Positions 1-8,762 of a stretch of 28,895 nt of DNA are shown here, in pieces (the stretch's first letter is position 1; each line of letters starts with the position of its first letter). The stretch comes from Bacillota bacterium (GTDB lineage Bacteria > Bacillota > Clostridia > Lachnospirales > Cellulosilyticaceae), in NCBI GenBank assembly GCA_023412455.1, contig JAEYNQ010000245.1, positions 1 through 28,895 of the forward strand, in the 5' to 3' direction. Under the pieces are notes generated by a model. It saw only the letters and a list, made by a program, of their open reading frames with translations. It searched no databases and was not told the origin of the DNA. A program made the translations under genes and the position numbers.

Positions 1-479
1 CTATTACTCCAGAAGAGACTTATGAAACCCTTCATGACAAAATGAAAGAGGTAGGAGCGCAGGCACTTTTAGAAGCAATGCCCCTTATATTAGCAGGAGG
101 TCCTTCAAGAGAGAAACAAGAGGAAGCAGCAAGTACCTATGCACCTATGATTCAAAAAAGTTTAGGTGCCATTGATTGGAGTAAGCCAGCTGCCACATTA
201 GATTGCCTGATAAGAGGACTTAATCCATGGCCTGTTTGTTACACCTTTTATAAAGGTGAGACTATGAAGATTTGGCAGGCTAAAGTTCTTGAGGATACCA
301 CACTTAAAGCGCCTGGCACCATTTTACGTGTTGATAAAAAGGGGATACAAGTACAAACAGGTCGAGGGAGTTTACTCATTCAAGAAATTCAAATGCCAAA
401 TAAAAGGCGTATGCCCGTATCAGAGTATATCAAAGGAAATACGATTTCTGAGGGGGAAATACTTGCCACCTATGAATAA
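1..479 (+). CDS. fmt: Methionyl-tRNA formyltransferase, C-terminal part (5' end outside window)
   Basis: The reading frame is open from base 3 and ends at TAA 477-479; the N-terminal part lies upstream of the window. Fmt formylates Met-tRNAfMet in the cytoplasm for translation initiation. The visible part covers the end of the catalytic domain and the OB-like C-terminal domain. The family signature LNPWPVCYTFYKG is clear, followed by a PGTILRVDKKGI strand pair typical of the C-terminal domain. The order fmt, YugP-like peptidase, rsmB, rlmN, prpC, prkC agrees with the usual Firmicutes def-fmt-rsmB cluster. The next gene starts 12 bases downstream, with its ribosome-binding site touching this stop codon, so the two are probably co-transcribed. 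The identification is firm; only the truncation limits it. Confidence 0.95.
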   Translation, partial: ITPEETYETLHDKMKEVGAQALLEAMPLILAGGPSREKQEEAASTYAPMIQKSLGAIDWSKPAATLDCLIRGLNPWPVCYTFYKGETMKIWQAKVLEDTTLKAPGTILRVDKKGIQVQTGRGSLLIQEIQMPNKRRMPVSEYIKGNTISEGEILATYE

Positions 480-491
480 AGGAGTGATACG

Positions 492-1199
492 ATGGGTTTT
501 TATCCTTATGGTTACGGTTTTTATGGTATGAATAGTACCCAACTTATTTTGATTATTGCCATTATGGTTATTCCTCTTTATGCCAGTTTTAAGGTGCAAA
601 ATACTTTTAATCATTATTCTAAGATTAGAAGTTTATCAGGCTATACGGGGGAAGAAGCAGCAAGACGTATTTTAAACATCAATAATATTAATATTCCTAT
701 TCAACAAATAGGAGGCTCTATGACGGATTTTTATGATCCTGTTCGCAAACAGCTTTCTCTATCCCAAACAGTGTATGGTTCCCAATCTATTGCTGCCCTT
801 GGGGTAGCAGCACATGAAGTAGGTCATGCCATTCAAGATTCAAAGGACTATGCTTTTTTACGTATGCGTCATGCGATTTTTCCAGTGACAAGCTTTGCAA
901 GTCGTTTATCCATGCCACTTATTATTTTAGGGCTTATCACCAGTATAAGTGGATTAACAGGTATTGGGATTATCTTATTTGCCTTTACAACTCTTTTTGC
1001 ACTGATTACTTTGCCTGTAGAGTTTAATGCCTCTAAACGTGCTTTAATCGCACTAGAATCCAGTGGAATATTAAGTGATCAAGAATTAAAAGGGGCAAAG
1101 AAGGTCCTTACAGCTGCGGCCTTAACTTATGTAGCAGCAGCAATGGTTTCTATCTTATCCCTTATTAGGCTTCTATTAATGACGAGAAGAGATGACTAA
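492..1199 (+). CDS. YugP-type membrane zinc metallopeptidase
   Basis: A 235-residue membrane protein of the neutral zinc metallopeptidase family typified by Bacillus YugP (Zn_peptidase_2). The zinc motif HEVGH is at residues 108-112 (AAHEVGHAIQDS). E177, in VEFNASKRAL, is a plausible third ligand because that block is conserved in the family. A hydrophobic segment lies near the N-terminus (about residues 15-33), one or two more around residues 130-172, and another at about 205-230, so the catalytic site sits close to the membrane. ATG 492 is preceded by AAGGAGTG. The gene is often found between fmt and rsmB in clostridia; its substrate is not known. A hairpin terminator directly follows the stop codon and closes the fmt transcript. 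Confidence 0.88.
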   Translation: MGFYPYGYGFYGMNSTQLILIIAIMVIPLYASFKVQNTFNHYSKIRSLSGYTGEEAARRILNINNINIPIQQIGGSMTDFYDPVRKQLSLSQTVYGSQSIAALGVAAHEVGHAIQDSKDYAFLRMRHAIFPVTSFASRLSMPLIILGLITSISGLTGIGIILFAFTTLFALITLPVEFNASKRALIALESSGILSDQELKGAKKVLTAAALTYVAAAMVSILSLIRLLLMTRRDD

Positions 1200-1223
1200 G
1201 AGACGCTTTTTAGCGTCTTTTGT
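1199..1223 (+). terminator. Rho-independent terminator after the zinc peptidase gene
   Basis: Perfect 6-bp stem AGACGC (1201-1206) / GCGTCT (1213-1218) with loop TTTTTA, extendable by a G-U and an A-U pair, followed by a short T run. It overlaps the last base of the stop codon. A weaker imperfect hairpin (CTGTT 1225-1229 / AACAG 1249-1253) follows. No convincing sigma-A promoter was found between here and rsmB at 1293, although AT-rich candidates near 1260-1277 exist. Confidence 0.75.
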
Positions 1224-1292
1224 GCTGTTGTAAGAAGTTTTGTTTTCTAACAGATTTTATATAAAAAGCAGTATAAGAGAGGAAAGAAAAGA

Positions 1293-2639
1293 ATGAAAAA
1301 TGCAAGAGAACAAATCGTAGATTTGCTCCTTCTACTAGAAAAAGAAAAGGGTTATGCCCAACTCGTACTCAAGGAAGAATTAAGAGAAGTTGAACCGAAA
1401 GATAAAGGCTTTGTGACAGAAGTTGTTTATGGCACTTTAAAATATCGTCTGCGACTGGACTATATTCTCAATCAATTTTCTAAAGTACCTGTCCATAAGA
1501 TGAAGCCCTTTATGAGACAGCTTTTACGTATGAGTGTTTATCAGTTAATGTGTCTTGATAAAGTACCTGCTTCAGCAGTTATTAATGAGGCAGTGAAACT
1601 AGCTAAAAAACGTGGGTTTGTGACTTTGTCAGGCTTTGTAAATGGAGTGCTTCGAACAATAGAGCGTCAAAAGGGAGAGGTGGATTATCCAGATTATAAA
1701 AAGTCACCTACTACTTATCTGAGCGTGTATTATTCTTTTCCAGAATGGATCATTACAGAATGGCTAAATAGTTTTTCCTTTGAAGAAGTGAAGGAGCTTT
1801 GTGAGGCAATGAATGAACGGGCTAAGGTAGCCATTCGTATTAATACATTATGTGCTACAAAAGAAGAGGTGAGACAAGAGTTAGAGTTAGCAGGTTGCAA
1901 GACGGAATCAGGTGTCTTTTTACAAGAAGCCCTTTACCTTAAAAAAAGTGAAGAAATTCAAACCTTATGTTCCTACCAAGAGGGTAAATGGACCGTTCAA
2001 GATGAAAGTGCCATGTTGGTAGCACATGTTGTGAATCCACAGCCAGGAGAGCGTGTCTTGGATATGTGTAGTGCACCAGGGGGAAAGTCATTACATTTAG
2101 CAGCCTTGATGGAGAATAGAGGAGAAATTATAAGTGGAGATGTCTATCCTCACAAAATAGAGCTTATCAAACAAAATGCCCGAAGGATGCAGGCTAACAT
2201 TGTAAAGCCTATCTTACAAGATGGGACCCTTTTAGAAGAGGAGTTTATAGGCTACTTTGATCGGGTCCTTTTAGATGCACCTTGTTCAGGACTAGGTATT
2301 TTAAAGCGTAAACCAGATATTCGTTATAATAAGACAGAAGAGGACTTGGAGGCTATTGTAGCTATTCAGAGGCAACTTGCCCAAAAGGCTGTTCTTTATT
2401 TGAAACCAGGGGGTGTCCTGGTTTATAGTACCTGTACGATTTCAAGAAGAGAAAATGAAGAAATGGCCAAGTGGATAGAGGAAAGCTTTAGTTTAGAAAA
2501 ACTAAATATAGTAGATACTATACCTAATAATCTAAAACCTTTTGTAAAACAAGAAAATAAACTTCAAATCTTACCAACTATGGCAGGGACAGATGGATTT
2601 TTTATAGCTGCCTTTAAGAAAAGAGGAGTATTGACCTAA
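1293..2639 (+). CDS. rsmB: 16S rRNA m5C967 methyltransferase RsmB
   Basis: A 448-residue protein with an N-terminal NusB-like RNA-binding domain (about residues 1-140) and a C-terminal SAM-dependent Rossmann methyltransferase. Motif I reads LDMCSAPGGKS. The two cysteines of the m5C mechanism are in DAPCSG (C331) and YSTCTI (C381), and GLGILKRKPDIRY is a family block. It methylates C967 (E. coli numbering) of 16S rRNA in the cytoplasm. ATG 1293 follows AGAGGAAAG. The stop codon overlaps the rlmN start by one base (TAATG), giving translational coupling of two rRNA-modifying enzymes. Length and motifs are standard. Confidence 0.95.
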   Translation: MKNAREQIVDLLLLLEKEKGYAQLVLKEELREVEPKDKGFVTEVVYGTLKYRLRLDYILNQFSKVPVHKMKPFMRQLLRMSVYQLMCLDKVPASAVINEAVKLAKKRGFVTLSGFVNGVLRTIERQKGEVDYPDYKKSPTTYLSVYYSFPEWIITEWLNSFSFEEVKELCEAMNERAKVAIRINTLCATKEEVRQELELAGCKTESGVFLQEALYLKKSEEIQTLCSYQEGKWTVQDESAMLVAHVVNPQPGERVLDMCSAPGGKSLHLAALMENRGEIISGDVYPHKIELIKQNARRMQANIVKPILQDGTLLEEEFIGYFDRVLLDAPCSGLGILKRKPDIRYNKTEEDLEAIVAIQRQLAQKAVLYLKPGGVLVYSTCTISRRENEEMAKWIEESFSLEKLNIVDTIPNNLKPFVKQENKLQILPTMAGTDGFFIAAFKKRGVLT

Positions 2640-3673
2640 TGGATATTGCAAGCAAAAATATAGAAGAATTAGAACAAATAATGAAAGATTATGGACAAGG
2701 ACGCTTTCGAGCTCAACAACTTTTTGAGTGGCTTCATCAAAAAATGGTAACCAATTATGATGAAATGACGAACTTGCCCATTGCCTTAAGAGCCCGTCTT
2801 AAAGAGGACTTTCCCATTCCTTCCATGAAAATAGTGAGAAAATATGTGTCTCAGTTAGATGGAACCATAAAATACTTGTTTGAATGTGAAGATTCACATA
2901 TAATAGAAAGTGTTTTGATGAGGTATAAGCATGGAAACTCCGTTTGTATTTCTTCACAAGTTGGTTGTAGAATGGGATGTAAGTTTTGTGCATCCACGTT
3001 AGAAGGCTTAGTGAGGAATCTTACGCCCAGCGAGATGGTAAGCCAGATTTATCTTATTCAACAAGACATAGAGGAAAGAGTTTCAAATATTGTTGTTATG
3101 GGAAGTGGTGAACCTTTAGAGCACTTTGAAGTGACCAAGCGATTTGTAGAACTCATTAACAGTCCGTTTGGACAAAACATTGGACAACGTCATATAACTA
3201 TTTCAACTTGTGGGCTTGTACCTCGGATTAAGGAATTAGCAGAGAGTTTACCACAAGTAACTCTTGCTATATCTCTTCATGCACCGACAGATGAAGGGCG
3301 TAAGCGTATTATGCCCATTGCTTATCAGTATAGTATTCAAGAGTTAATAGAGGCATGTAAGGCGTATAGCGATCAAACGGGAAGAAGAGTGACCTTTGAG
3401 TACGCTCTTATTTATGATGTAAATGATTCTGTTGAAGAAGCAAGACAGTTAGGAAAACTATTAAGAGGACTTCTTTGTCATGTTAATCTTATTCCAGTCA
3501 ATAAAATTGAGGAGAGGGAGTATAAGGAGAGTTCTTTAAACCACATACAAAATTTCTTAAAGGTACTTGAAGAATACCATATTCCTGCTACTGTTAGAAG
3601 AAAACTTGGAAGTGATATTGATGCCGCTTGTGGACAATTGAGACGTCATTATATAAAAAAAAGAGGTGAATAG
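2639..3673 (+). CDS. rlmN: 23S rRNA m2A2503 / tRNA m2A37 methyltransferase RlmN (radical SAM)
   Basis: 344 residues, the usual RlmN length. The radical-SAM cluster motif CRMGCKFC places iron-sulfur ligands at C110, C114 and C117. The two mechanistic cysteines are visible: C103 in CISSQVGC, and C331 near the C-terminus in AACGQLRR, which is methylated in the catalytic cycle. VMGSGEPL and ISTCGLVPRI are further family blocks. The enzyme makes 2-methyladenosine at A2503 of 23S rRNA and A37 of some tRNAs. Presence of the C-terminal active cysteine and the absence of Cfr-specific features favour RlmN over the resistance enzyme Cfr. It is coupled to rsmB by a TAATG overlap, and its end overlaps the upstream region of prpC. 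Confidence 0.96.
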   Translation: MDIASKNIEELEQIMKDYGQGRFRAQQLFEWLHQKMVTNYDEMTNLPIALRARLKEDFPIPSMKIVRKYVSQLDGTIKYLFECEDSHIIESVLMRYKHGNSVCISSQVGCRMGCKFCASTLEGLVRNLTPSEMVSQIYLIQQDIEERVSNIVVMGSGEPLEHFEVTKRFVELINSPFGQNIGQRHITISTCGLVPRIKELAESLPQVTLAISLHAPTDEGRKRIMPIAYQYSIQELIEACKAYSDQTGRRVTFEYALIYDVNDSVEEARQLGKLLRGLLCHVNLIPVNKIEEREYKESSLNHIQNFLKVLEEYHIPATVRRKLGSDIDAACGQLRRHYIKKRGE

Positions 3674-3674
3674 A

Positions 3675-4433
3675 ATGATTGCCGTTGGCAAGGTTGATAT
3701 TGGGAAGAAGAGAAAGCAGAATGAAGATTCTCTGTTTGTGTCCAGTACGCCTGTAGGTATCTTACCTAATCTGTATATTGTGGCAGATGGGATGGGAGGC
3801 CATAAGGCGGGTGGAATGGCTAGCCGATTGGCTATAGATTCTTTTTTAGAATATATAGGGCAACATGAAAGTGCCAGTATACAAACCAGAGAGGATGTAC
3901 TAAGATTACTTAAAATGGGGATTCTGCATGCCAATCATATTATTTTTAAGCAGGCAGCTAGCCATGAAGAATGTGAAGGAATGGGGACAACTTTTACAGT
4001 AGCTACTATTGTTGAAGACATTTTATACCTGGCTCATGTAGGAGATACACGCTTATATTTGGTCAATGAGAGTAGCATTTATCAGGCTACTACGGATCAT
4101 TCTTTAGTACAAGAAATGTTGGAAAATGGTTGTATTTCCGAGAGTGAAATCAGCGAACATCCACAACGTCATATTATTACACGGGCTGTTGGTACATATG
4201 AAAAAGTAAAAGTGGATACTTTGATGTATGATATGGACCGAGTAGAATATATTTTGTTATGTTCAGATGGTTTAACAACGATGCTCTCAGATACAGTTAT
4301 TCACCAAATTGTATATGCTCATTCCAATGACTTAGGGAAAATAGTAAATAAACTCATTGAAGAAGCCAATGAGCACGGTGGCTCCGATAATATAGCTGTA
4401 ATAATTGCAAAGAAATTTGAGGTGAGACAATGA
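3675..4433 (+). CDS. prpC: PP2C-family protein phosphatase PrpC/Stp
   Basis: A 252-residue cytoplasmic Ser/Thr phosphatase that opposes PrkC. Metal-binding motifs are in order: NEDS (D18), DGMGGHKAG (D38), GDTRLYL, CSDGLT and GGSDNIAVIIA near the end. A GTG at 3666 opens the same frame three codons earlier, but it lies inside the Shine-Dalgarno-like AGAGGTG. ATG 3675 has that site at correct spacing and is chosen. The stop overlaps the prkC start by four bases (ATGA), the classic coupling of a phosphatase with its kinase. Confidence 0.95.
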   Translation: MIAVGKVDIGKKRKQNEDSLFVSSTPVGILPNLYIVADGMGGHKAGGMASRLAIDSFLEYIGQHESASIQTREDVLRLLKMGILHANHIIFKQAASHEECEGMGTTFTVATIVEDILYLAHVGDTRLYLVNESSIYQATTDHSLVQEMLENGCISESEISEHPQRHIITRAVGTYEKVKVDTLMYDMDRVEYILLCSDGLTTMLSDTVIHQIVYAHSNDLGKIVNKLIEEANEHGGSDNIAVIIAKKFEVRQ

Positions 4434-6508
4434 TGTTAGAACCAGGAACATTGCTAGGCGACCGCTACGAGATTGTAGAGAAAATCGGTGCCGGAGGCAT
4501 GTCTATTGTTTATAAAGGGAAATGTAATAAATTACAACGTTTTGTGGCGATAAAAGTATTAAGAGAAGAATTTACTAAGGATGAAGAGTTTGTGGCTAAA
4601 TTTAGGAAAGAGGCTTTATCTGCTGCTAGCCTTTCTCATCCTAATATTGTAGGCATTTATGATGTAGGAAGTGACCATGATTTGCATTACATTGTCATGG
4701 AGTTAGTGGAAGGGCGTACTTTAAAAGAAGTAATTGCCCAAGAAGGTCCTTTTGATTCAAGAACGGTTTTAGACTATGGGGTGCAAATGGTTTCTGCACT
4801 AAGACATGCCCATCGTAAGAAGATTGTTCACCGGGACATTAAACCACAAAACATACTGATTACCCATGATAATGTTTTAAAGGTAACTGATTTTGGTATT
4901 GCTAAGGCAGTGGATTCTTCTACTGTTGTGGCAACAGGTAATGCCATTGGCTCAGTTCATTATTTTTCGCCTGAGCAAGCAAAGGGAAAATATGTCAATG
5001 AAACCAGTGATCTTTATTCATGTGGCATTGTTCTCTTTGAATTAGCAACCAAAAAACTTCCTTTTGAAGCAGATTCTCATATTTCTATTGCGCTAAAGCA
5101 TATCAATGAAGAAATGCCTCATCCATCCCTATACAATCCTAATATAATGCCTAATATAGAGAAGCTGATTTTAAAGGCAACACGAAAAGTACAATCTGAG
5201 CGTTATCAGAATGCAGATGAAATGTTAAAGGATATGAAAGGCATTTTAACAGATCCCAATTATGTTGTGAAGGAACAAGGGTATGATGATCATACTATTT
5301 TGCTCTCAACAAAAGATACAGACTATATTCGCAATAATGGGTACCGAGGAAAAGGAGAAAAGCCAAATGGACAAGCGACTATTCCACGATTTGCAGGACC
5401 CCAGGTAATTGAATCGGAAGAAGAGGAAGTGGAAGAGGTTTCTACTTTATATAAAATATTGGCAAGTATTGGTGGCGTATTAGCAACCTTGCTACTCCTT
5501 ACTATTTTATCAGTTGTTCTTATGTTTTGGCTTCCTAATATGGGAAAAAGTAAACAGGTTGTGGTACCAAGCTTCATAGGTAAAACAGTGGATCAAGCCA
5601 AGAGTTTAGCAAAATCTTATAATCTTAAAATAGAAGTTGTAGGGGAAGAAGCTTCAGAGCAAGAAACAGGAACAGTGTCTAAACAATCTCCTAATGAAAA
5701 TGAAAGTGTGGCTTCTAAAACCACCATTCAACTGATTTTATCCAGTGGGAAAAATGGCTTAATTTCAGAAGAGCCCAGTCAAGTAGCCACCACAAAAGTT
5801 CCCCATATAGTGGGAGAGGATAGCATTCAAGCTGAACGATTACTAGACGCAGCCAGTTTAATACCTGACATTAATCATGAATACAGTGATACGGTAGAAA
5901 AAGGAAGAGTTATTAGTCAAAGTCCTGAATATGGTACAGAGGTAGCCATGAATTCAGTTGTAAAGATGGTCATTAGTAGAGGGCCACAAGTTGTTTTAAC
6001 AGAAGTACCTAGCCTAGTTGACTTAACTGTACAAGAGGCCAAGCTTAAATTACGTAATGTAAACCTTGAACTTGGGGCACAAAAAGAAGAAAACAGTGAT
6101 ACAGTAGAAGCTGGAAAAATTATTAGCCAAGCTGTAGTCAGTGGAACCAAAATAGAAGAAGGAAGCAGTATTGATGTGGTAGTAAGTAAAGGAAAAGCTG
6201 AAGAAACAACACCTAATCCAGAGGAGAATGATGGCTCTACCCCTTCTGATGGCACAGGAGCTAATGATAATGGGCCAGCAACCACGAGAAGCTTTTCAAT
6301 TAATGGGCCTTTGGACGGAGGCAATAAAGATAGTTATCATGTGTTTGTCAAGTTAGTTCTTGAGGATGGCACAATAAAGGTAGCTTATGATGGAATTGTT
6401 GAAAGAAATAATTTTCCTTTTACTATTTCTGTAAAAGGCAGAGGTAAAGGTCTCCTTATAACTTCTTTTGATGGAGAAGAAGTTTATCAAGATGAAATTT
6501 TATTTTAA
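4430..6508 (+). CDS. prkC: PASTA-domain Ser/Thr protein kinase PrkC
   Basis: A 692-residue single-pass membrane kinase. The Hanks-type kinase domain covers about residues 11-275, with the glycine loop GAGGMSIVYKGK, ATP-binding K42, catalytic HRD (D136 in HRDIKPQNIL) and DFG (D154). A Glu-rich juxtamembrane stretch precedes one membrane segment at about 345-368. Three extracellular PASTA repeats follow at about 377-441, 455-521 and 523-588, then a Pro/Ser/Gly/Asn-rich linker and a small beta-rich C-terminal domain of about 70 residues, as in Bacillus PrkC. PASTA repeats bind muropeptides, and in Bacillus PrkC links cell-wall fragments to germination and growth control. Overlaps of four bases with prpC and one base (TAATG) with the following frame indicate one operon. 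Confidence 0.95.
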   Translation: MMLEPGTLLGDRYEIVEKIGAGGMSIVYKGKCNKLQRFVAIKVLREEFTKDEEFVAKFRKEALSAASLSHPNIVGIYDVGSDHDLHYIVMELVEGRTLKEVIAQEGPFDSRTVLDYGVQMVSALRHAHRKKIVHRDIKPQNILITHDNVLKVTDFGIAKAVDSSTVVATGNAIGSVHYFSPEQAKGKYVNETSDLYSCGIVLFELATKKLPFEADSHISIALKHINEEMPHPSLYNPNIMPNIEKLILKATRKVQSERYQNADEMLKDMKGILTDPNYVVKEQGYDDHTILLSTKDTDYIRNNGYRGKGEKPNGQATIPRFAGPQVIESEEEEVEEVSTLYKILASIGGVLATLLLLTILSVVLMFWLPNMGKSKQVVVPSFIGKTVDQAKSLAKSYNLKIEVVGEEASEQETGTVSKQSPNENESVASKTTIQLILSSGKNGLISEEPSQVATTKVPHIVGEDSIQAERLLDAASLIPDINHEYSDTVEKGRVISQSPEYGTEVAMNSVVKMVISRGPQVVLTEVPSLVDLTVQEAKLKLRNVNLELGAQKEENSDTVEAGKIISQAVVSGTKIEEGSSIDVVVSKGKAEETTPNPEENDGSTPSDGTGANDNGPATTRSFSINGPLDGGNKDSYHVFVKLVLEDGTIKVAYDGIVERNNFPFTISVKGRGKGLLITSFDGEEVYQDEILF

Positions 6509-6522
6509 TGAGGTACAATCAA

Positions 6523-7416
6523 ATGGTACAAGGTACTATTATTAAAGGTATTGCAGGTTTTTATTATGTAGAAGTCGAGCAAAGTATTTATGAATGCAAA
6601 GCCCGTGGAAAATTTAGAAAAGATAGCATTGTCCCCTTAATAGGGGACAATGTGCTAATTACCCTTTTAGAAGAAGAAAACTCAGGAGATCGCTATCCTA
6701 CTGCTACCATTGAAGAAATAATGGAGCGAAAAAACAGCTTAGTAAGACCACCTGTGGCTAATGTGGATCAAGCTATTGTTGTTTTTTCAGTGACTTATCC
6801 CGTTCTTCATTTGGATTTACTGGACCGTTTTCTTTTGATTATTGAAAAAGAGAATATAAAACCTTTTATTGTTCTGAATAAGATAGATGAAGGACAAGAA
6901 GCTACCTATGGTCATATCGTAGAGCGTTACACAAAAGTAGGTTATGAGGTTATCCCTTTATCTGCTAAGATGGCTATTAACTTGGAGCTTTTAAAACCTA
7001 AGTTAAAAGATAAAACCACTGTGTTTGCTGGACCTTCAGGTGTAGGTAAATCCACCCTTTTAAATGCTTTAGAAAAGGGGCTTTCTTTAGAGACAGGCGC
7101 GGTAAGTGAGAAGATAAAAAGGGGAAAACATACGACGCGTCATGTGGAGTTAATCCCCCTTAGTATGGGTGGGTTTGTGTTAGATACGCCTGGTTTTACT
7201 TCTTTACAATTAGAGGGTATTGAAAAAGACGAGTTAAAGCATTACTATCCGGAATTTAGTTTTTATGAAGGGACCTGTAAATTTTCAGGATGTACCCACA
7301 TTCATGAACCTGGTTGTAAGGTACGGGAAGCAGTAGCCAATGAAGGGATTTTTATGGAGCGTTACGACAGCTACGTCACTTATTATAATCAATTAAAAGA
7401 TACAAGGAGATGGTAA
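6523..7416 (+). CDS. rsgA: Ribosome small-subunit maturation GTPase RsgA
   Basis: A 297-residue circularly permuted GTPase that acts late in 30S assembly. An N-terminal OB fold (GTIIKGIAGFYYVEV) is followed by motifs in the permuted order G4 NKID (N119), G1 GPSGVGKS (K176) and G3 DTPG (D221). A C-terminal zinc knuckle has C252, C257, H259 and C265. An in-frame ATG at 6508 overlaps the prkC stop, but no ribosome-binding site precedes it. ATG 6523 has GAGGT about nine bases upstream and matches the usual family N-terminus. In Bacillus this protein (CpgA/YloQ) is a PrkC substrate, which suits its place directly after prkC. Confidence 0.94.
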   Translation: MVQGTIIKGIAGFYYVEVEQSIYECKARGKFRKDSIVPLIGDNVLITLLEEENSGDRYPTATIEEIMERKNSLVRPPVANVDQAIVVFSVTYPVLHLDLLDRFLLIIEKENIKPFIVLNKIDEGQEATYGHIVERYTKVGYEVIPLSAKMAINLELLKPKLKDKTTVFAGPSGVGKSTLLNALEKGLSLETGAVSEKIKRGKHTTRHVELIPLSMGGFVLDTPGFTSLQLEGIEKDELKHYYPEFSFYEGTCKFSGCTHIHEPGCKVREAVANEGIFMERYDSYVTYYNQLKDTRRW

Positions 7417-7417
7417 A

Positions 7418-8083
7418 GTGATTCATTTAGCACCTTCTATATTGGCAGCTGATTTTGCCAACTTAGAAAAAGAAATTAAACGTGTACAAGAAGTGGGTGT
7501 AGAATATATTCACGTAGATGTTATGGATGGGCAATTTGTCCCTAATATTACAATAGGGATACCTGTTGTTAAAGCCCTTCGTCAGCATATTACAGGCATT
7601 ATGGATGTGCATTTAATGGTTGAAGAACCGGATCGCTTTTTAAAAGACTTTAAAGAGGCAGGAGCAGATATTATAACTGTTCACTTAGAAGCTACCAAGC
7701 ATATTCATCGTACCATTCAGTGCATCCATGATTTAGGAATCAAAGCAGGTGTAGCTATTAATCCAGGAACACCTGTTAGTGCATTAGAAGCCATTATAGA
7801 TGATGTGGATTTGGTGCTTATTATGTCTGTTAATCCAGGCTTTGGTGGCCAGAAGTTCATTCCTTATTCTTTAGATAAATTACGTCAGGTAAAAGCGTAT
7901 TTAGAAAAACGTGAGAGGGATATTTTAGTAGAAGTAGATGGTGGTGCCACACTTGATAATGTACGAGAACTTGTGGAAGCAGGAGCAAACCTTATTGTAG
8001 CTGGTTCTTCCGTCTATAATGGTGAGCAAACAACCCAAAATGCAAAGCGCTTTTTAGAGTTTTTTAAAGGGTGTGAAGCATAA
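7418..8083 (+). CDS. rpe: Ribulose-phosphate 3-epimerase
   Basis: A 221-residue TIM-barrel enzyme that interconverts ribulose-5-phosphate and xylulose-5-phosphate in the pentose phosphate pathway. Family blocks are LAPSILAADFANLEKEI, HVDVMDGQFVPNITIG (metal His/Asp), MDVHLMVE, LIMSVNPGFGGQKFI (phosphate loop) and VEVDGGA. The start is GTG 7418, with AAGGAGA eight bases upstream and lying in the end of rsgA. The order prpC-prkC-rsgA-rpe-thiN is shared with Bacillus subtilis (yloO-yloP-yloQ-yloR-yloS). Confidence 0.96.
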   Translation: MIHLAPSILAADFANLEKEIKRVQEVGVEYIHVDVMDGQFVPNITIGIPVVKALRQHITGIMDVHLMVEEPDRFLKDFKEAGADIITVHLEATKHIHRTIQCIHDLGIKAGVAINPGTPVSALEAIIDDVDLVLIMSVNPGFGGQKFIPYSLDKLRQVKAYLEKRERDILVEVDGGATLDNVRELVEAGANLIVAGSSVYNGEQTTQNAKRFLEFFKGCEA

Positions 8084-8720
8084 AGTGAAAATACTTATCC
8101 TAACCAATGGGGATTATGGAGATTATGGGTTTTGTTTACAGCCTAAAGAGTATGAAGTTATTATCTGTGCCGATAATGGATTAAAGCATGCTCATAAATT
8201 AGGGATTACGCCCCATTATATCGTAGGGGACTTTGATAGTTGTGAGAAAGAGGAGTGGCTATATTACAAGGAACAAGGCATTGCCATAGCTACTTATCCT
8301 AGTCACAAAAATGAAACAGATACCGAACTGGCATTGGAAAAGGCGATGGCATTAGGTGGGACTCAAATAGATGTTTGGGGAGGACTAGGAAGCCGTTTTG
8401 ACCATACCTTGGCCAATGTTCACTTAATGTATAGGGCTTTTAAAAAGGGAATAAAGGTACGCCTATTAAGTGGACAAAATAGAGTGCAGCTTATAAATAA
8501 GAAGCTGAGAATAGAAGGTAAAAAGGGAGATCTTATTAGCCTTTTACCTTATACACCTGTTGTAAGTGGAGTCTACACCAAGAATCTCCTCTATCCTGTT
8601 GAGGATGGTTGCTTTGAAATGGGTAAGCCTTATGGGGTTAGTAATGTCTTTTTAGGCGATTGGGCAGAGGTTTCCATTGAAGAGGGATTACTCTTAGTGA
8701 TTCAAGCAAAAGATGAATAA
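8073..8720 (+). CDS. thiN: Thiamine pyrophosphokinase
   Basis: A protein of about 215 residues that makes thiamine diphosphate from thiamine and ATP. Signature blocks are CADNGLKHAHKLGI, HYIVGDFDSC, SHKNETDTELAL and GGLGSRFDHTLAN, all typical of the TPK catalytic domain; a smaller beta domain forms the C-terminus. The frame opens at GTG 8073, overlapping rpe by 11 bases. GTG 8085 is a possible later start, and neither has ideal spacing to the AAAGGG at 8066-8071, so translational coupling with rpe is likely. It is the last gene of the long operon, and a hairpin follows. Confidence 0.92.
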   Translation: MKHKVKILILTNGDYGDYGFCLQPKEYEVIICADNGLKHAHKLGITPHYIVGDFDSCEKEEWLYYKEQGIAIATYPSHKNETDTELALEKAMALGGTQIDVWGGLGSRFDHTLANVHLMYRAFKKGIKVRLLSGQNRVQLINKKLRIEGKKGDLISLLPYTPVVSGVYTKNLLYPVEDGCFEMGKPYGVSNVFLGDWAEVSIEEGLLLVIQAKDE

Positions 8721-8728
8721 CAATAAAA

Positions 8729-8762
8729 AACAACCTCTAGGACGAAAGCCAAAGAGGTTGTT
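8729..8762. terminator. GNRA-capped hairpin after thiN (terminator-like)
   Basis: A perfect 10-bp stem, AACAACCTCT (8729-8738) / AGAGGTTGTT (8753-8762), encloses an inner GG/CC pair and a GAAA tetraloop (8744-8747) closed by C-G. There is no T run after it on the + strand. An A run before it (8725-8730) would give a U tract on the - strand. It may be a processed 3' end or a weak terminator for thiN. A role as terminator for - strand readthrough from rpmB is also possible. Confidence 0.5.

Noticed and set aside
2639..3673. Cfr-type antibiotic-resistance methyltransferase
   Set aside because: Location next to rsmB, length and the full set of RlmN blocks point to the housekeeping enzyme.
3557..3934. 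125-codon open frame on the - strand across rlmN and prpC
   Set aside because: It lies opposite two well-identified genes, has no ribosome-binding site, and its translation shows no family features.
5917..6324. 135-codon open frame on the - strand opposite the PASTA region of prkC
   Set aside because: A Ser/Thr/Leu-rich shadow of the prkC codons, with no supporting start site.
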